Positions 45,304-53,695 of a stretch of 64,000 nt of DNA are shown piece by piece; within the stretch, counting starts at the first letter, position 1; each line of letters opens with the position of its first letter. The translations under genes and the position numbers were made by a program. Below the pieces are notes generated by a model. That model saw nothing but the letters and a program-made list of their open reading frames with translations. It had not been told where the DNA came from and ran no database searches. Source of the stretch: Chitinophaga silvisoli (GTDB taxonomy: Bacteria > Bacteroidota > Bacteroidia > Chitinophagales > Chitinophagaceae); assembly GCF_003412465.1 (NCBI RefSeq), contig NZ_QTJV01000008.1, positions 62,001-126,000 of the forward strand, in the 5' to 3' direction.

Positions 45304-47211
45304 TCAGGGAGCTGAAAGCAGTTTTTCAAAACGGATAAATTCAGCCACACTCCAGGCCTGCGCCACCGTACCTCCCGCTGCATATGGGGCATCGCCATTA
45401 TAAACTTCCGGAATCGAATACAGGCAGGACTCTTCCAGCGCCGTCTCTACATGACTGAATAATTCCCGCAATTCGTCATTTACACCTTCGGTTTTTATCA
45501 CTGCTGCCGCATAGTGCCCCAGGAGCCATGGCCATACTGTGCCCTGGTGATAAGCATGATCCCGTTCCAGCTGACTCCCTCCATAATTGCCAACATAACG
45601 GGGATCGTGTGGAGACAGGGTACGCAGTCCTCTTATGGTTAAAAGATCTCTTTTTACAATTGCGACCACTGCTTGCTGCTGTGCTTCATTCAATGGAGAA
45701 TAAGGCAATGCCACTGCAAAGATCTGGTTCGGCCTTACAGACCAGTCTGCAATTCCTTCATGCACTACATCTGCCAGGTATTGTTTGTGATCATCCCAGA
45801 AGCATTTTATAAATCCCTCAGCAATCAATGCAGGGAATCCACTCCATTCGGCTACAAATGCAGTATCACCTGCATCACGGGCTGCATCTATACAAAAGCA
45901 AACGGCATTGTACCAGAGTGCATTGACTTCAACAGGCTTGCCAGGTCTTTGCGTAACAGGCGTATTATTAATCACGGCATCCATCCACGTCAGCGCTTTG
46001 CCGGGATAAGCAGCGCTGATCAGGCCATCCGCCTCCATATGAATATTGAAAGCAGTGCCATACCTGTAGTGATATAAAATATCCTTCAGCAGATCGCCGT
46101 AGTTGTTCCAGACAGCAGCCGTTCCTACTTCGTACAGCGCATATTGCTGCAGTGCCCATACAAACCACATAGCTGCATCTACAGTTGCATACTTACTCTC
46201 ATCCCGCAGATTGCCCGTATTGGGCAATAAGCCGTCTTTTAAGAGCACCCGTAGTAAAGACATGATACTTGTAAAGGCCGGCGCATTCCCGGCCAAAAAC
46301 GTAAGCCCGGGCAGCGAAATACAGGTATCCCTGCCCCAGCTGCCAAACCAGTAATAACCAGCTTTGATACTAAGGCCTCCTGGTGTATATATGATAAACT
46401 GTTGAGCGGCCCTGAGTAAGTACTCCTTCGTGGTTTGTGGTACTGGTTTGGGTTCCCTGCATACCAGTTGCTGTTTTTCCGCGATGCCACCCGAAAAAAT
46501 CACAGGTTCACCGGGTATTAATGTTACTTCAAAATACCCGGGACCATACAGGTCTTCCTGGTATTCATACCCTCTCTCCCGCTCTACGGGATATTCTACA
46601 TTGTAGTACCAGTAACCGGCTTCGTTGAAACGGGCAGCTCCTGTCATTTGTAAAAAGAGGGATGAGTACTGCGGGTACAATTGCATACGAATGCCGTTAT
46701 TTACATAGTGCACGGTTCTGTCAGCCTGCTCATCGGCCCTGCGCACCCAGTGCATATTTCTGAATGCTAATAATGGGTGGAGCTTTAAAATAAGCGGGGC
46801 ACTGCCTTTTGTGAGGGTATACCGGATGGTCAGACTTCCTTCGTCATCCATCTGCAATTCCTTCGTTAGCGCAAAATCGCCTGCTTCATAAGTCCAGCAT
46901 GGTATGGGCAATGGACTAAAGGAAGTGAGATATTGCGATCCTTCAGGTGCAAATACATTCGGGTATTTGTGAATGCCGAGATCATAAGTTTTGTCTCCAT
47001 CTATTACTGTTTCGTCCAGACTGGCCAGCAAAACATGATGGTCTTCATCTATCTGGGGTTGCAGGGCAACAACAAGGCCGTGGTACTTGCGGGTATTACA
47101 ACCGGCTATCGTTCCTGCGGCATAATTCCCTTTTGCCGCTACTGTCAAAAACTCCTTGCTGTTGGAAAAAGCCAAATCGTTCAGTTGTGAACGGTCAAAA
47201 ATTGTGCGCAT
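45304..47211 (-). CDS. Amylo-alpha-1,6-glucosidase / glycogen debranching enzyme (GH133)
   Basis: This cytosolic enzyme hydrolyses alpha-1,6 branch stubs of glycogen. The protein of about 635 residues has the GDE_N domain (FLTVAAKGNYAAGTIAGCNT, RKYHGLVVALQPQ) and an (alpha/alpha)6 GDE_C barrel. Barrel motifs include GYYWFGSWGRDTCISLPGLT, KYATVDAAMWFVWALQQY, RPNQIFAVALPYSPL and GTVWPWLLGHYAAAVI. The start at 47211 (MRTIFDRSQL) is favoured; the frame extends seven codons upstream. It sits between the aldolase and polX on the same strand, consistent with a carbon-storage operon. Confidence 0.93.
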   Translation of the reverse strand: MRTIFDRSQLNDLAFSNSKEFLTVAAKGNYAAGTIAGCNTRKYHGLVVALQPQIDEDHHVLLASLDETVIDGDKTYDLGIHKYPNVFAPEGSQYLTSFSPLPIPCWTYEAGDFALTKELQMDDEGSLTIRYTLTKGSAPLILKLHPLLAFRNMHWVRRADEQADRTVHYVNNGIRMQLYPQYSSLFLQMTGAARFNEAGYWYYNVEYPVERERGYEYQEDLYGPGYFEVTLIPGEPVIFSGGIAEKQQLVCREPKPVPQTTKEYLLRAAQQFIIYTPGGLSIKAGYYWFGSWGRDTCISLPGLTFLAGNAPAFTSIMSLLRVLLKDGLLPNTGNLRDESKYATVDAAMWFVWALQQYALYEVGTAAVWNNYGDLLKDILYHYRYGTAFNIHMEADGLISAAYPGKALTWMDAVINNTPVTQRPGKPVEVNALWYNAVCFCIDAARDAGDTAFVAEWSGFPALIAEGFIKCFWDDHKQYLADVVHEGIADWSVRPNQIFAVALPYSPLNEAQQQAVVAIVKRDLLTIRGLRTLSPHDPRYVGNYGGSQLERDHAYHQGTVWPWLLGHYAAAVIKTEGVNDELRELFSHVETALEESCLYSIPEVYNGDAPYAAGGTVAQAWSVAEFIRFEKLLSAP

Positions 47212-47255
47212 GGTCTCCGTTTTGTAAATCAATACTTCATTCGCGGCCTAATCGA

Positions 47256-48302
47256 TCAGGCAATTGTAATCGTCTCATCCAGGTACACTTCCTGTACCCC
47301 ATGAATTAATTCAATGCCCTCTTTAAACGGACGCTGAAAAGCTTTGCGGCCCATAATAAGCCCGGTTCCTCCGGCTCGTTTATTAATCACTGCCGTCTTA
47401 ATGGCTTCCGCGAGATCCGACTCACCCGTGGACCCTCCACCTGAATTAATCAAGCCGATCTTTCCCATGTAGCAGTTGGCCACCTGGAAGCGGCAGAGGT
47501 CTATGGGGTGTGCGGTGCTCAGGGCATCGTACATCGCATCATTGTACACGCCAAACTTCAGGTCCCTGAATCCATAGTTAGTATCCGGCAATTTTTGTTT
47601 GATGATATCGGCCTGAATAGTGACACCGATATGATTGGCCTGACCAGTAAGATCAGCGGCCGTATGGTAGTCTCTTTCCGGGGTTTTAAAGGCTGCATTC
47701 CGGGTATAACACCACAGGATGGTGGCCATGCCCAGGGAATGTGCTTCTTCAAAGGCAACGGCTATTTCCTCAATCTGGCGATTGCTCTGTTCAGAGCCAA
47801 AGTAAATGGTAGCGCCTACTGCTGCCGCGCCCATATTCCAGGCTTCCTGTACGCTGCCGAAGAGAATCTGGTCGTATTTGACCGGATAGGTCAGCAGCTC
47901 ATTATGATTCAGTTTTACAATGTAGGGGATCTTATGGGCGTATTTCCTGGCATGCAGGCCCAGACCGCCGATGGTAGAGGCAACGGCATTGCACCCCGCT
48001 TCAATGGCTAGTTTCACAATATTCTCCGGGTCAAAGTAGATAGGGTTCTTATAAAAGGAATAAGCGGCAGTGTGTTCGATGCCCTGGTCTACGGGCAGGA
48101 TGCTTACATAGCCGGTATGGGCCAATCGTCCATGACCATAAATTCGGGCCAGGCTATTCAGCACGGGGGCTGGCCGGTTACTTTCGATGAAGGTCTGCTG
48201 CCAGTTGCCAGGGTGAACAATATCCTGGGCTGTAATCTTTTCGCAAATGTGTTCAAGCAGGCTGGGAGCATCTTCGCCCAGATAATTGGAAATAGATAAC
48301 AT
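47256..48302 (-). CDS. fbaB: Class I fructose-bisphosphate aldolase (DhnA/FbaB type)
   Basis: This enzyme cleaves fructose-1,6-bisphosphate through a Schiff base. The start at 48302 gives [20 protein letters not shown] and a length of 348 residues, normal for Bacteroidota FbaB; the open frame continues 32 codons upstream with no fitting sequence. Landmarks are [73 protein letters not shown] and [20 protein letters not shown], with the C-terminal phosphate loop. It heads the aldolase-debranching-polX-usp gene run. Confidence 0.93.
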   Translation of the reverse strand: MLSISNYLGEDAPSLLEHICEKITAQDIVHPGNWQQTFIESNRPAPVLNSLARIYGHGRLAHTGYVSILPVDQGIEHTAAYSFYKNPIYFDPENIVKLAIEAGCNAVASTIGGLGLHARKYAHKIPYIVKLNHNELLTYPVKYDQILFGSVQEAWNMGAAAVGATIYFGSEQSNRQIEEIAVAFEEAHSLGMATILWCYTRNAAFKTPERDYHTAADLTGQANHIGVTIQADIIKQKLPDTNYGFRDLKFGVYNDAMYDALSTAHPIDLCRFQVANCYMGKIGLINSGGGSTGESDLAEAIKTAVINKRAGGTGLIMGRKAFQRPFKEGIELIHGVQEVYLDETITIA

Positions 48303-48422
48303 GGTGTAGCTGTTTAATAATGCAGGAATCGCACAATTACCATGCCCACGGGTCAGAAACTGTAAGATGTACAAATGCAACGATACATGGTACACCATTT
48401 ATCAATATTAACAAAAATAAAA

Positions 48423-48448
48423 AGACCGTCTCAAAACTGAGACGGTCT
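48423..48448 (-). terminator. Strong terminator of the TlpA-like gene
   Basis: A 10-bp perfect stem (AGACCGTCTC with GAGACGGTCT) has a 6-nt loop and, on the minus strand, is followed by TTTTTATTTTT. It lies 30 bp past the stop codon of the TlpA-like gene and isolates it from fbaB. Confidence 0.92.
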
Positions 48449-48478
48449 CCCTTTACAATCAAACTACTTATTTAAATC

Positions 48479-49762
48479 TTATAGTACGCTTTGCATGCCT
48501 TTTTCAGCCATACCGATCATCTGCACGATTTCTTCCGCTTCCACATCATCATCTTCATCGAGGTCGCTCAGAGAGAAGCGGATGTTGCCTTTACCGTCGA
48601 TAATAAATTTGGAAGGCAGGCCGTTTACTTCGAACAGTTTAGCCACGCGGCTGTCTGTGGTGCTTCTCAGATCCATCAGGGCTCTGAAAGGATAGTTGTT
48701 TTCCATCATGTACTTAGCTGCTTCAGAAGTTGCCTTTTTAGGATCTTTTTCTGTTTCGAAGCTGTGTACGAAGAGGAATACAACGCTGGTGTCGTGTCTG
48801 AACTTGTTGAATACCTTCTGCATAACAGGGAAGGATTTCTTACAAGGTGTGCACCAGGTGGACCAGAAGTCCAGCATTACTACTTTACCTTTGAAGCTGT
48901 TCAGTGATACTTCACGGCCTTTTACGTCAGTGAGTACGAAGTCAGGCGCAGGTCTTTCCATCAGTTTGGAAGCGATAGACTCCTTCATACGGCGTTTAGC
49001 TACACCGGCAGTAGAATCTACGAACACAGCGAACTCACTTTCACTACCGTAGCTGTCCAGGTAGATTTCTTTTGCTTCCTCTCTCAACGCTACAGTAGCG
49101 GATGATTTCAGCATAGCATGCTTAATCAGTTCAAAAGCTTCTGCTTTCTTACCCATACCGGACAGTGCGATGATATAAGGCTCCTGCACACGGGTGAAGG
49201 AATTTGGATCATGCTGCTCATAGAGTGGTTTTACCAGGTCGAGTGCCTGTCTGTAATCGCCTTTCTTATTCAGCACCTTAGCTTTCGCAATAGTATAATT
49301 GGTATAGTTAGCAATAAATTCAGGAGTAAAAGCCTGTGAATCACCTTGTTTCTGGATGAAATCCATGGTGTCCATGCTGGGCTTCAACAGTGCCAGGGCT
49401 TCATTGAACATACCAACTTCGGCCAGTTTAACAGCAGCGTTGGTAGTAGCTGCGTTCTTGTAACCTCTTGAAGTCATGGATTTGATCATCTCTTTCACTT
49501 TCAGCGGCTGTTGTGCTTCTGCCATGCTGATAACAATCGAATATCTCGCCTGATCGTACAACGCTGTATTTAAACCGGTATCGCTGTTTGGATAATCAGC
49601 GCGTACCTTGTTAAAAGCGGAAATCTTTCTTGACAAATAGGTTTCTTCCAGTACACCACTGCTCAATTTTTCACCAATCGGATTATTCAACAGAGACTGC
49701 GCATTTACCTGTAAAAACGCAGCACCAAGAAGGCCCATCAGGAATAAAACTTTCATCTTCAT
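48479..49762 (-). CDS. Exported TlpA-like thioredoxin-domain protein with helical N-terminal region
   Basis: This 427-residue periplasmic protein has a signal peptide ending near LQVNAQ. Residues of about 25-270 are alpha-helical and TPR-like (LAEVGMFNEALALLKPSMDT, NKKGDYRQALDLVKPLYEQH). A TlpA/AhpC-TSA thioredoxin domain follows: RPAPDFVLTDVKGREVSLNS, KGKVVMLDFWSTWCTPCKKS with the WCTPC active site near residue 300, and the cis-proline region NGLPSKFIID. It probably reduces or exchanges disulfides in exported proteins. It is monocistronic, with its own promoter and a strong terminator. Confidence 0.92.
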   Translation of the reverse strand: MKMKVLFLMGLLGAAFLQVNAQSLLNNPIGEKLSSGVLEETYLSRKISAFNKVRADYPNSDTGLNTALYDQARYSIVISMAEAQQPLKVKEMIKSMTSRGYKNAATTNAAVKLAEVGMFNEALALLKPSMDTMDFIQKQGDSQAFTPEFIANYTNYTIAKAKVLNKKGDYRQALDLVKPLYEQHDPNSFTRVQEPYIIALSGMGKKAEAFELIKHAMLKSSATVALREEAKEIYLDSYGSESEFAVFVDSTAGVAKRRMKESIASKLMERPAPDFVLTDVKGREVSLNSFKGKVVMLDFWSTWCTPCKKSFPVMQKVFNKFRHDTSVVFLFVHSFETEKDPKKATSEAAKYMMENNYPFRALMDLRSTTDSRVAKLFEVNGLPSKFIIDGKGNIRFSLSDLDEDDDVEAEEIVQMIGMAEKGMQSVL

Positions 49763-50336
49763 GAGTATTTATCTGTTTATATTAACATTCAATTTTTCCG
49801 GGCAATAAATTGCCCTGCCCCACTTCACGAGGCAATCGTTAGTTAATCAGTATACGTGAGTTTATAATTTTCAGCTAAGCAGGTCCGCTTGCTGTTACTT
49901 TTCCATTAGTCCGCACATACCATTTGTTTGGGAAAGCGATGCAAAGTTACAACCTCTTCCATTCAAAACAAGCAAAATAGTACTACTTCTTATCATCAAA
50001 ATCCCTGTTAACAAGAGCAATATCTATTAAATATTAACCCAAATAGTTATTTTTCAATATATTATATTATTTGCATTAGCAACCACTTATATTAAAAATT
50101 AACAAATATTAACAGATATTTAGTTATTCGATTTAGCAAATTTGAGAGGATAGTATCAGGGTAGGAAATAATAGTATATAAACTACCCTCTTTTTTGGGG
50201 TGGATGGAGGGAAAAGGTATGATTGGGTAATAAGTTATTGGTAGTCCGGGTATTATTTAAAAAAAGCGGGGCAACAGCTAATATTTCACCTGGGTGGTAT
50301 TATATTATTATAGGCTTTTGATATAATTATAGGGTT
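49763..50336. other. AT-rich intergenic region upstream of the TlpA-like gene
   Basis: No gene is visible. The left third carries the TlpA-gene promoter and leader. The rest is AT-rich with near-repeats of ATATTAACA and ATTAACAAATATT around 50023-50135. The right end abuts the stop of the molybdopterin-fold protein gene. No clear hairpin terminator for that gene was found. Confidence 0.5.
49942..49976 (-). promoter_or_regulatory. Candidate Bacteroidota promoter of the TlpA-like gene
   Basis: On the minus strand TAACTTTG (plus 49942-49949) is an exact TAnnTTTG -7 box. TTTG elements lie 14 nt and 23 nt further upstream (plus 49964-49967 and 49973-49976); the second is nearer the usual spacing. 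Transcription would begin near 49935 and give a leader of about 170 nt. Confidence 0.5.
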
Positions 50337-50810
50337 CTACCTGGCAAATCCTATATTAAAGGAGGTTACTTTAAAACAACTTCTTGCCGGTTTCTTTTCG
50401 CCGGGTACCACGATCCTCCAGGGTCCTTTATCTACCGGCAATGCGTGTCCGTCACTTTCATCGGCCAGAATGACGACTCTGTCAGTAAAGGCCTCATCCA
50501 GTTCGGCGAGGGAGAATACCACTGCATAGCCGTCGGCACAGTTTACAAGTAAATATTTGGAAAGGTTACCGCCACGCAGTTGTGCGCCGGTAGTCACACC
50601 AGCCAGGTGCAGGATATCGGCCACTGCCACTCCTTTATAGGTATGGTCCCTGCCATCCTTGTCTTTGGCAGTGACGGTGGTCCGTTTCATCTTTGCAAGA
50701 TCTTCTTTTGTCAGGTCCAGTTCTTTGGTGACTTCACCACCTACGTGAATTGTTTGTGCCTTTAATTGTTGGAAACCAAAAAATACAAAAAGGATACAGA
50801 TGATTCTCAT
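50337..50810 (-). CDS. Small exported protein with molybdopterin-binding oxidoreductase fold
   Basis: This 157-residue protein has a signal peptide ending near QLKAQ. The body matches the shape of the sulfite-oxidase-type molybdopterin-binding domain (PF00174): LDLTKEDLAKMKRTTVTAKD, HTYKGVAVADILHLAG, YLLVNCADGYAVVFSLAELD, ILADESDGHALPVDKGPWRI. It is far shorter than YedY/MsrP-type enzymes and I do not see the Cys-x-x-x-Trp metal-ligand context of those enzymes, so cofactor binding is doubtful. The gene follows the MocA-like gene by 6 bp, and this pairing supports a molybdenum-cofactor link. Confidence 0.8.
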   Translation of the reverse strand: MRIICILFVFFGFQQLKAQTIHVGGEVTKELDLTKEDLAKMKRTTVTAKDKDGRDHTYKGVAVADILHLAGVTTGAQLRGGNLSKYLLVNCADGYAVVFSLAELDEAFTDRVVILADESDGHALPVDKGPWRIVVPGEKKPARSCFKVTSFNIGFAR

Positions 50811-50816
50811 TTTTAT

Positions 50817-51407
50817 CTATCGTTTTAATAATTGCTGGTAGTCGTCCGCCGTGTCGATATCCAGGGCACCTAGGGGGAAAGATACAATGGCTATGTCCCC
50901 GGTTGATTGCCGCAGGATTTGTCGCATGCCATCAGGCCCTTGTAGTTCCTTTAATGCAGGGAAGTAATGACTGCCGAAAAGTACGGGGGTGCCGATGGTA
51001 TTTTCGTAGGTAGCGCCTACAATTCCTTTTCCAGTTACCTGCTGGTGTTGGATAAGTTTTTTGAGCAGGTCGGCATTCACAAAGGGCTGGTCACAAACCA
51101 TGATGATGATATTGGCAAGCTCCGGGTGTAGCAGGTGCATTTCTGTAATGCCGATGCCGATGGAACTGCCCATGCCTTCTTCCCAATGATCATTTTCCAC
51201 TACTTCGATGGGGAGCTCACGCAATGCCTCTTCCACAAGATCGCAGTTGGCACCTGTCACCACCATTACAGGTGCATCGACCGCCGCAATCGCTTCTTCT
51301 CCCATGTGGCGGATGAGGGTTCTGCCCTGGTAACGCAGGAGTTGCTTTGGCTGTCCCAGGCGGGAAGAATTCCCCGCTCCCAGTATCAGTACACCATAAG
51401 TATTCAT
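50817..51407 (-). CDS. MocA/MobA-like molybdenum cofactor nucleotidyltransferase
   Basis: This 196-residue NTP-transferase is likely to attach CMP or GMP to molybdopterin, or to act on a related sugar phosphate. Motifs are LILGAGNSSRLGQPKQLLRY at the N-terminus (nucleotide loop and Lys), MVVTGANCDLVEEAL, EEGMGSSIGIGI and IIMVCDQPFVNADLLKKLI with the metal-binding Asp. It ends with LDIDTADDYQQL. The set fits MocA/CoxI-associated transferases better than classical GMP-specific MobA. It is the first gene of the two-gene unit with the molybdopterin-fold protein, and a structured leader candidate lies about 57 bp upstream. Confidence 0.87.
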   Translation of the reverse strand: MNTYGVLILGAGNSSRLGQPKQLLRYQGRTLIRHMGEEAIAAVDAPVMVVTGANCDLVEEALRELPIEVVENDHWEEGMGSSIGIGITEMHLLHPELANIIIMVCDQPFVNADLLKKLIQHQQVTGKGIVGATYENTIGTPVLFGSHYFPALKELQGPDGMRQILRQSTGDIAIVSFPLGALDIDTADDYQQLLKR

Positions 51408-52085
51408 GACTAACTGTTTTTAAGTTATAGGGAAAGGGTTAGCACAATTTAAGAAAAAAAAATAGGAGACCATAATTGCCTCACCAGGGTTACAGCCTGC
51501 TGGCAAGCTGAAGGCTGATAGTCCAAATGCTGCAAATGATCTCCTAGTAAGTTTATGAAAAAAGCAGTTGTACTAATGTAAATGCATAGTACATGCCAAT
51601 TAAGACAATCAATTAATAATCAGTAATTTATCTAGTGCTCTGCCTGCTCAATAATTCCAGATTCGGGAAATTCTGTGTAAATAATGGAACGGATACCATG
51701 CTCAAATGCCCGTTCAGTCTGGTGAATAGCTGATTTTCGTCTCTTAAATATAACGCGTTTTAGGCAAAAACATTTTTGTTCCGGCTAAAAAATACTCAGA
51801 TATATAGAAATGCTGAGAGGTTGTTTTAAAATGAATTTTGGAAAAAATACTGAGTGAATATTGTTACTTTAAAAAAACTTTCCTAGATTCAATGTGCATA
51901 ATAAATGCATTGTTAACTGGTAGTAAAAATTGCGATTGATCTAAACCATATTTGTTTTTAACACAACTAAACAAACACATTCCTCAAAATCTAAACCGAT
52001 AAACTAATTCATCAGAATCTCAACCAAAAGAAGACCCTGTAATTTTCATTTCTCTTACCAATTTTCAAAACCCAAAACGAAAACG
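51408..52085. other. Divergent intergenic region between mocA-like and peptide genes
   Basis: The region has a structured RNA candidate at 51464-51545 and otherwise AT-rich DNA. On the plus strand, CATATTTG at 51947-51954 is a one-mismatch TAnnTTTG box and could give the peptide gene a leader of about 125 nt; no good -33 element was found. A coding-looking fragment on the minus strand at about 51632-51750 lacks a start and is not called as a gene. Confidence 0.45.
51453..51545 (-). ncRNA. Structured leader RNA candidate upstream of the mocA-like gene
   Basis: On the minus strand a 10-bp closing stem, AGGAGATCAT with ATGGTCTCCT (one wobble), spans plus 51464-51545. Inside it TTGC pairs with GCAA, and CAGCCT pairs with AGGCTG around a 13-nt apical part. 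The 3' arm is followed by A and a run of nine Ts, as at an intrinsic terminator. It lies about 57 bp before the MocA-like start in the correct orientation. I did not recognise a known riboswitch consensus. It could be a regulatory leader or simply a terminator with an elaborate stem. Confidence 0.5.
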
Positions 52086-52256
52086 ATGAAAAAGTTAGCG
52101 TTTCTTATGTTCGTGCTTGTTGCAGGCACATCGATCGCTGTTGCCGTAAAAGCCAAGGCCGGCCAGTCCAAAGTAGTAGCATTCTGCCATTGTGAACCAG
52201 ACCTGACCTGTAATTCTACCGGTGCATGGGGTATCAAAACCCAGATCTGCCCCTGA
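52086..52256 (+). CDS. 56-residue exported cysteine-rich peptide
   Basis: This small gene encodes a clear signal peptide (MKKLAFLMFVLVAGTSIAVA, then VKAKA), with cleavage likely after residue 25. The mature part of about 31 residues has four cysteines (34, 36, 42 and 55) in the order C-x-C-x5-C-x12-C, and a Trp. It resembles in layout the short leader-plus-cysteine peptides that precede propeller/MauE genes in Bacteroidota (NVEALA or DUF6520-like), though I cannot place it in either. The next gene starts 82 bp downstream, separated by competing hairpins. Function unknown; a secreted signal, a bacteriocin-like peptide or a redox-active peptide are options. Confidence 0.78.
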   Translation: MKKLAFLMFVLVAGTSIAVAVKAKAGQSKVVAFCHCEPDLTCNSTGAWGIKTQICP

Positions 52257-52263
52257 TCTACAT

Positions 52264-52312
52264 TTCACACTCTTTAATGCTGTTGAGAAGAGGGTGTGAA
52301 CAGCACCCTCTT
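52264..52312 (+). promoter_or_regulatory. Mutually exclusive hairpins between the peptide and propeller genes
   Basis: The segment AAGAGGGTG (52288-52296) can pair perfectly with CACCCTCTT (52304-52312), making a 9-bp hairpin. With its extension TGAA it can instead pair upstream with TTCACACTCTT (52264-52274), with two bulged bases. A third stem, GCTGTT (52279-52284) with AACAGC (52299-52304), conflicts with the 9-bp hairpin. There is no T run after it. It may set the ratio of peptide to downstream mRNA by processing or attenuation. Confidence 0.5.
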
Positions 52313-52338
52313 ACTTCTATGATATCTTAGCCTTTGTT

Positions 52339-53277
52339 ATGAAAAGAAAGCTATTGATTCTCTCTGCACTCTTCTGCAGTGCATTTATCATCATGTATAT
52401 ACTCGTCCGGGGTGCGGAACCGGATAGAATTGTTTCTTCGGTAAGCCGTCAATACACACACTATAAACTGGAAACATTGGATACGATTGCCTTTCCGGGG
52501 CGAGTCAGTATTATGCGTGCCGCAGGTGACAATATCTACGGTTACGTATATAGCAAAAAGACAGTTTTTAGTTATAATACCACTCAGCATCGCCTGGATA
52601 CCTTTTTTAATGACGGCCTGAAAGCACTCCCTATCATTACAAGGATAGAAATTTCTCCAGATGCAAAGACCTTCTACCTCTTTGATGAAACGCAGGAGCA
52701 ACTTACCGCATACCAACCCGAAAATAAAAGCATTGACAGCGTAAGTGCAGCTACATTCCTGACAAGGAAAGGGGCCCAGTTACATTATAAGGATAGTATT
52801 ATTTATGAATTTACACATTTTGAGGATGGCGGACTTTCCGCTGACGGCTTCTTTGTGCATAATTCCCGTTATCAGTTCTTCATTCCATTCTATCACTCAG
52901 GGATTGTAAAATATGATCCTTCTGATAACAAGGTCGCTACTTTTCAAACCATCGATCAATCACCGCCCATTAATATAGCGGTTCCTACCGGTAATATTTA
53001 CGCCCGCTCACCCAAGGCTGTTATTGTCAATTCGACTGCGACTGCCGATGCAGATCACCTCTATGTACTGTCTTACGTGCTTTCGCAGGATGCTGTCAAA
53101 AGTGGCTACCGGGGGCCGGCTATAGACGTTTACAATTTATCTGACTCTAAATATTCAGGCAGTTTCCGCCTGCCGGGATTTCAGAATAAACCTGTATTGC
53201 AACTGGCGAAATGCGGTGATACCCTCATCGCAGCTTATGAGAAAAACATCTTACGATTTAAACTGGAACAGCTATGA
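52339..53277 (+). CDS. Membrane-anchored beta-propeller-like protein (TolB/BF2992-like)
   Basis: This 312-residue protein has one N-terminal hydrophobic anchor (residues 4-24, LLILSALFCSAFIIMYILV) and an extracytoplasmic domain made of beta-repeats. Repeats such as GDNIYGYVYSKKTVFSYNTT, RIEISPDAKTFYLFDE and DTLIAAYEKNILRFKLEQL look like blades of a six-bladed propeller. The match to named families is by pattern only. It lies between the cysteine-rich peptide gene and a MauE-like gene whose start overlaps its stop by 4 bp (ATGA). It may bind the peptide or its product, which is inference. Confidence 0.7.
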   Translation: MKRKLLILSALFCSAFIIMYILVRGAEPDRIVSSVSRQYTHYKLETLDTIAFPGRVSIMRAAGDNIYGYVYSKKTVFSYNTTQHRLDTFFNDGLKALPIITRIEISPDAKTFYLFDETQEQLTAYQPENKSIDSVSAATFLTRKGAQLHYKDSIIYEFTHFEDGGLSADGFFVHNSRYQFFIPFYHSGIVKYDPSDNKVATFQTIDQSPPINIAVPTGNIYARSPKAVIVNSTATADADHLYVLSYVLSQDAVKSGYRGPAIDVYNLSDSKYSGSFRLPGFQNKPVLQLAKCGDTLIAAYEKNILRFKLEQL

Positions 53278-53693
53278 AAAAAGAATTTATCCTATACCCG
53301 ATTGTAGGCTTGCTTAGCTTGTTGTTTATGTATGCGGCGATTGCAAAAACTATGGATTATGGATTCTTTGTATCTGAGATGAGCAAATCGCCACTGCTCA
53401 TGAAGTACGACAAACAATGGTTGGCTCCGGGTGTGCTGGGTGTTGAGTTCCTGATAGTGGCTTTATTAAGTTTTGCTGGCACCCGCCAATCCGGCTTGTT
53501 TCTTTCGTTTTTTGTAATGCTGCTATTTACCTTATACCTGAGTACCCTGTATTTCTTTTATACAAACATCCCCTGCTCATGTGGAGGCATCTTAGGCAAG
53601 ATGTCTTATCCCACTCATATTATATTCAATGCCGTTTTTACATTGCTGGCTGCAGCAGGTGTAATGCTGTATAAAACGAACAATGCAAAATGA
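53274..53693 (+). CDS. MauE/DoxX-family redox-associated membrane protein
   Basis: This 139-residue integral membrane protein has four helices. The family pattern is YPIVGLLSLLFMYAAIAKTM at the start and FFYTNIPCSCGGILGKMSYP in the third region, followed by a HIIFNAVF helix. The CSCGG motif is the redox cysteine pair of MauE-like proteins, which pass reducing power across the membrane for disulfide handling. Its coupling to the propeller gene and proximity to a four-cysteine peptide suggest that it tunes the peptide's disulfides. Confidence 0.85.
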   Translation: MKKEFILYPIVGLLSLLFMYAAIAKTMDYGFFVSEMSKSPLLMKYDKQWLAPGVLGVEFLIVALLSFAGTRQSGLFLSFFVMLLFTLYLSTLYFFYTNIPCSCGGILGKMSYPTHIIFNAVFTLLAAAGVMLYKTNNAK

Positions 53694-53695
53694 AG

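Noticed and set aside
51464-51545. tRNA gene
   Set aside because: The end-to-end stem suggests an acceptor arm, but there is no T-loop, no D-arm pattern and no anticodon arm of normal size.
51632-51750. Coding-looking minus-strand fragment ending in IIEQAEH and a TAG
   Set aside because: It has plausible amino-acid composition but no start codon in frame and no recognisable domain; it may be a chance frame or a remnant and is left unannotated.
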